From the NCBI GenBank assembly GCA_021793595.1, contig JAJYSL010000024.1:1-35163 (forward strand): a DNA stretch of 35,163 nt, read 5' to 3'. Shown here piece by piece: positions 34,728-35,163 of this stretch (within the stretch, counting starts at the first letter, position 1; every line of letters begins with the position of its first letter). Both the position numbers and the translations under genes were made by a program. This DNA is from Acidobacteriota bacterium (GTDB taxonomy: Bacteria > Acidobacteriota > Terriglobia > Terriglobales > Acidobacteriaceae). The notes below the pieces were generated by a model that was given only the letters and a program-made list of their open reading frames with translations, had not been told where the DNA came from and made no database searches.

Positions 34728-35132
34728 TCATCCGGCATATTCAAAATAATTGTTGCTGGTCTCTTCCACGCGAACTTTTTCCAGCTTCGCATCGCGAAAG
34801 CCCGCGCGTATGATCCCATAAATTTCTACGCACAAATTTTCCGTCGTAGGAACAAGGGTCTCAAAACTTCTATCCATGTTGAGATTCTGCTCGTCGAACC
34901 GATCGATAATTTCGCGCTGCACAAATCCATCCAGATCGACCAGGTTGCACACCATCCCGGTTACAGGATCCACTTCCCCGCCCAACATCACTTCCACGAT
35001 ATAGTTATGTCCGTGCCCATACGGATTGTTGCATTTCCCATACACCGCTTCGTTCTTCTCAGCAGAAAACAACTCCGTGTGCAGGCGATGCGAAGCGCTC
35101 ATGCGGTACCGCCGAGATAAATAGGCTTTCAT
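34728..35132 (-). CDS. 6-pyruvoyl-tetrahydropterin synthase family protein
   Basis: This 134-residue protein uses dihydroneopterin triphosphate from FolE. Zinc ligands H15 (SASHRL), H40 and H42 and catalytic C34 lie in GKCNNPYGHGHNY, with the C-x5-HGH spacing of eukaryotic PTPS rather than the C-x3-HGH of E. coli QueD. Other shared strings with human PTPS are GEVDPVTGMV and TTEN. The residue after the family Asp (D80), a histidine in human and E. coli enzymes, is E81 here. ATG at 35132 follows GGAG. An ORF extension to 35144 starts with TTG. Whether it makes biopterin, queuosine precursor or a folate precursor is undecided. Confidence 0.92.
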   Translation of the reverse strand: MKAYLSRRYRMSASHRLHTELFSAEKNEAVYGKCNNPYGHGHNYIVEVMLGGEVDPVTGMVCNLVDLDGFVQREIIDRFDEQNLNMDRSFETLVPTTENLCVEIYGIIRAGFRDAKLEKVRVEETSNNYFEYAG

Positions 35133-35163
35133 CACTCTCCACAATAGTCGGCGAACAGATCCG

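Overview
The window is a densely packed bacterial chromosome segment of moderately high G+C (my rough impression is high fifties percent). It has 36 protein-coding genes and one tRNA gene. I saw no insertion sequence, integrase, phage gene or CRISPR array. The mix suggests a Gram-negative member of the Acidobacteriota, probably class Terriglobia. It includes a mycobacterial-type AhpC/AhpD pair, NadA/NadB de novo NAD synthesis, a SurA-like periplasmic chaperone, Tat and lipoprotein export features, and a YbbAP-TesA envelope module. Placement is inferred from protein style, because there is no 16S gene here.

Layout. From 1 to 2698 (minus) lie ahpC-ahpD (peroxide defence, cut by the window edge) and nadA with a DUF2203 gene. 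After a 457-base gene-free stretch, 3156-7101 (plus) holds a CBS-pair protein and then the tight series tatB-tatC-glutaminyl-cyclase-like M28 metalloenzyme-terC. nadB (minus) converges on terC. From 8795 to 13426 (plus) lie aroB-menG, a CDF cation transporter with three C-terminal domains, an OsmC-family protein and a membrane-anchored PASTA protein. From 18956 down to 13450 (minus) runs a housekeeping series: yhaM-like nuclease, EVE protein, aroC, def, fmt, rsmB. A SurA-like PPIase with a long lysine-rich tail (minus) diverges from a CtpA-type S41 protease (plus), followed by a polytopic membrane protein. A small membrane protein (minus) precedes glutaredoxin-purB-ubiX (plus). An alpha/beta hydrolase, tRNA-Gln(CUG) with a clear sigma70-type promoter, and ybbP-ybbA (all minus) sit beside the divergent tesA-like lipoprotein gene. 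The right end is a minus-strand series PTPS-folE-truB.

How the genes fit together. Several linked sets are visible: start-of-translation and ribosome genes (def, fmt, rsmB); shikimate genes (aroB, aroC, not adjacent); quinone and prenyl-flavin genes (menG, ubiX); envelope biogenesis (TatBC, PPIase, CtpA, PASTA, YbbAP-TesA); and pterin synthesis (PTPS, FolE). Many neighbours overlap by 1-8 bases, implying translational coupling. Convergent pairs end 15-44 bases apart or share their stop codons, with no obvious intrinsic terminator between them.

The most interesting candidates for new biology are four. One is the TatBC / secreted metalloenzyme / TerC cluster, a possible export-and-metalation unit. 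Another is the EVE reader coupled to an HD/OB nuclease. The third is the conserved divergent YbbAP-TesA module with a lipoprotein TesA. The last is a eukaryote-like PTPS whose triad histidine appears to be glutamate.
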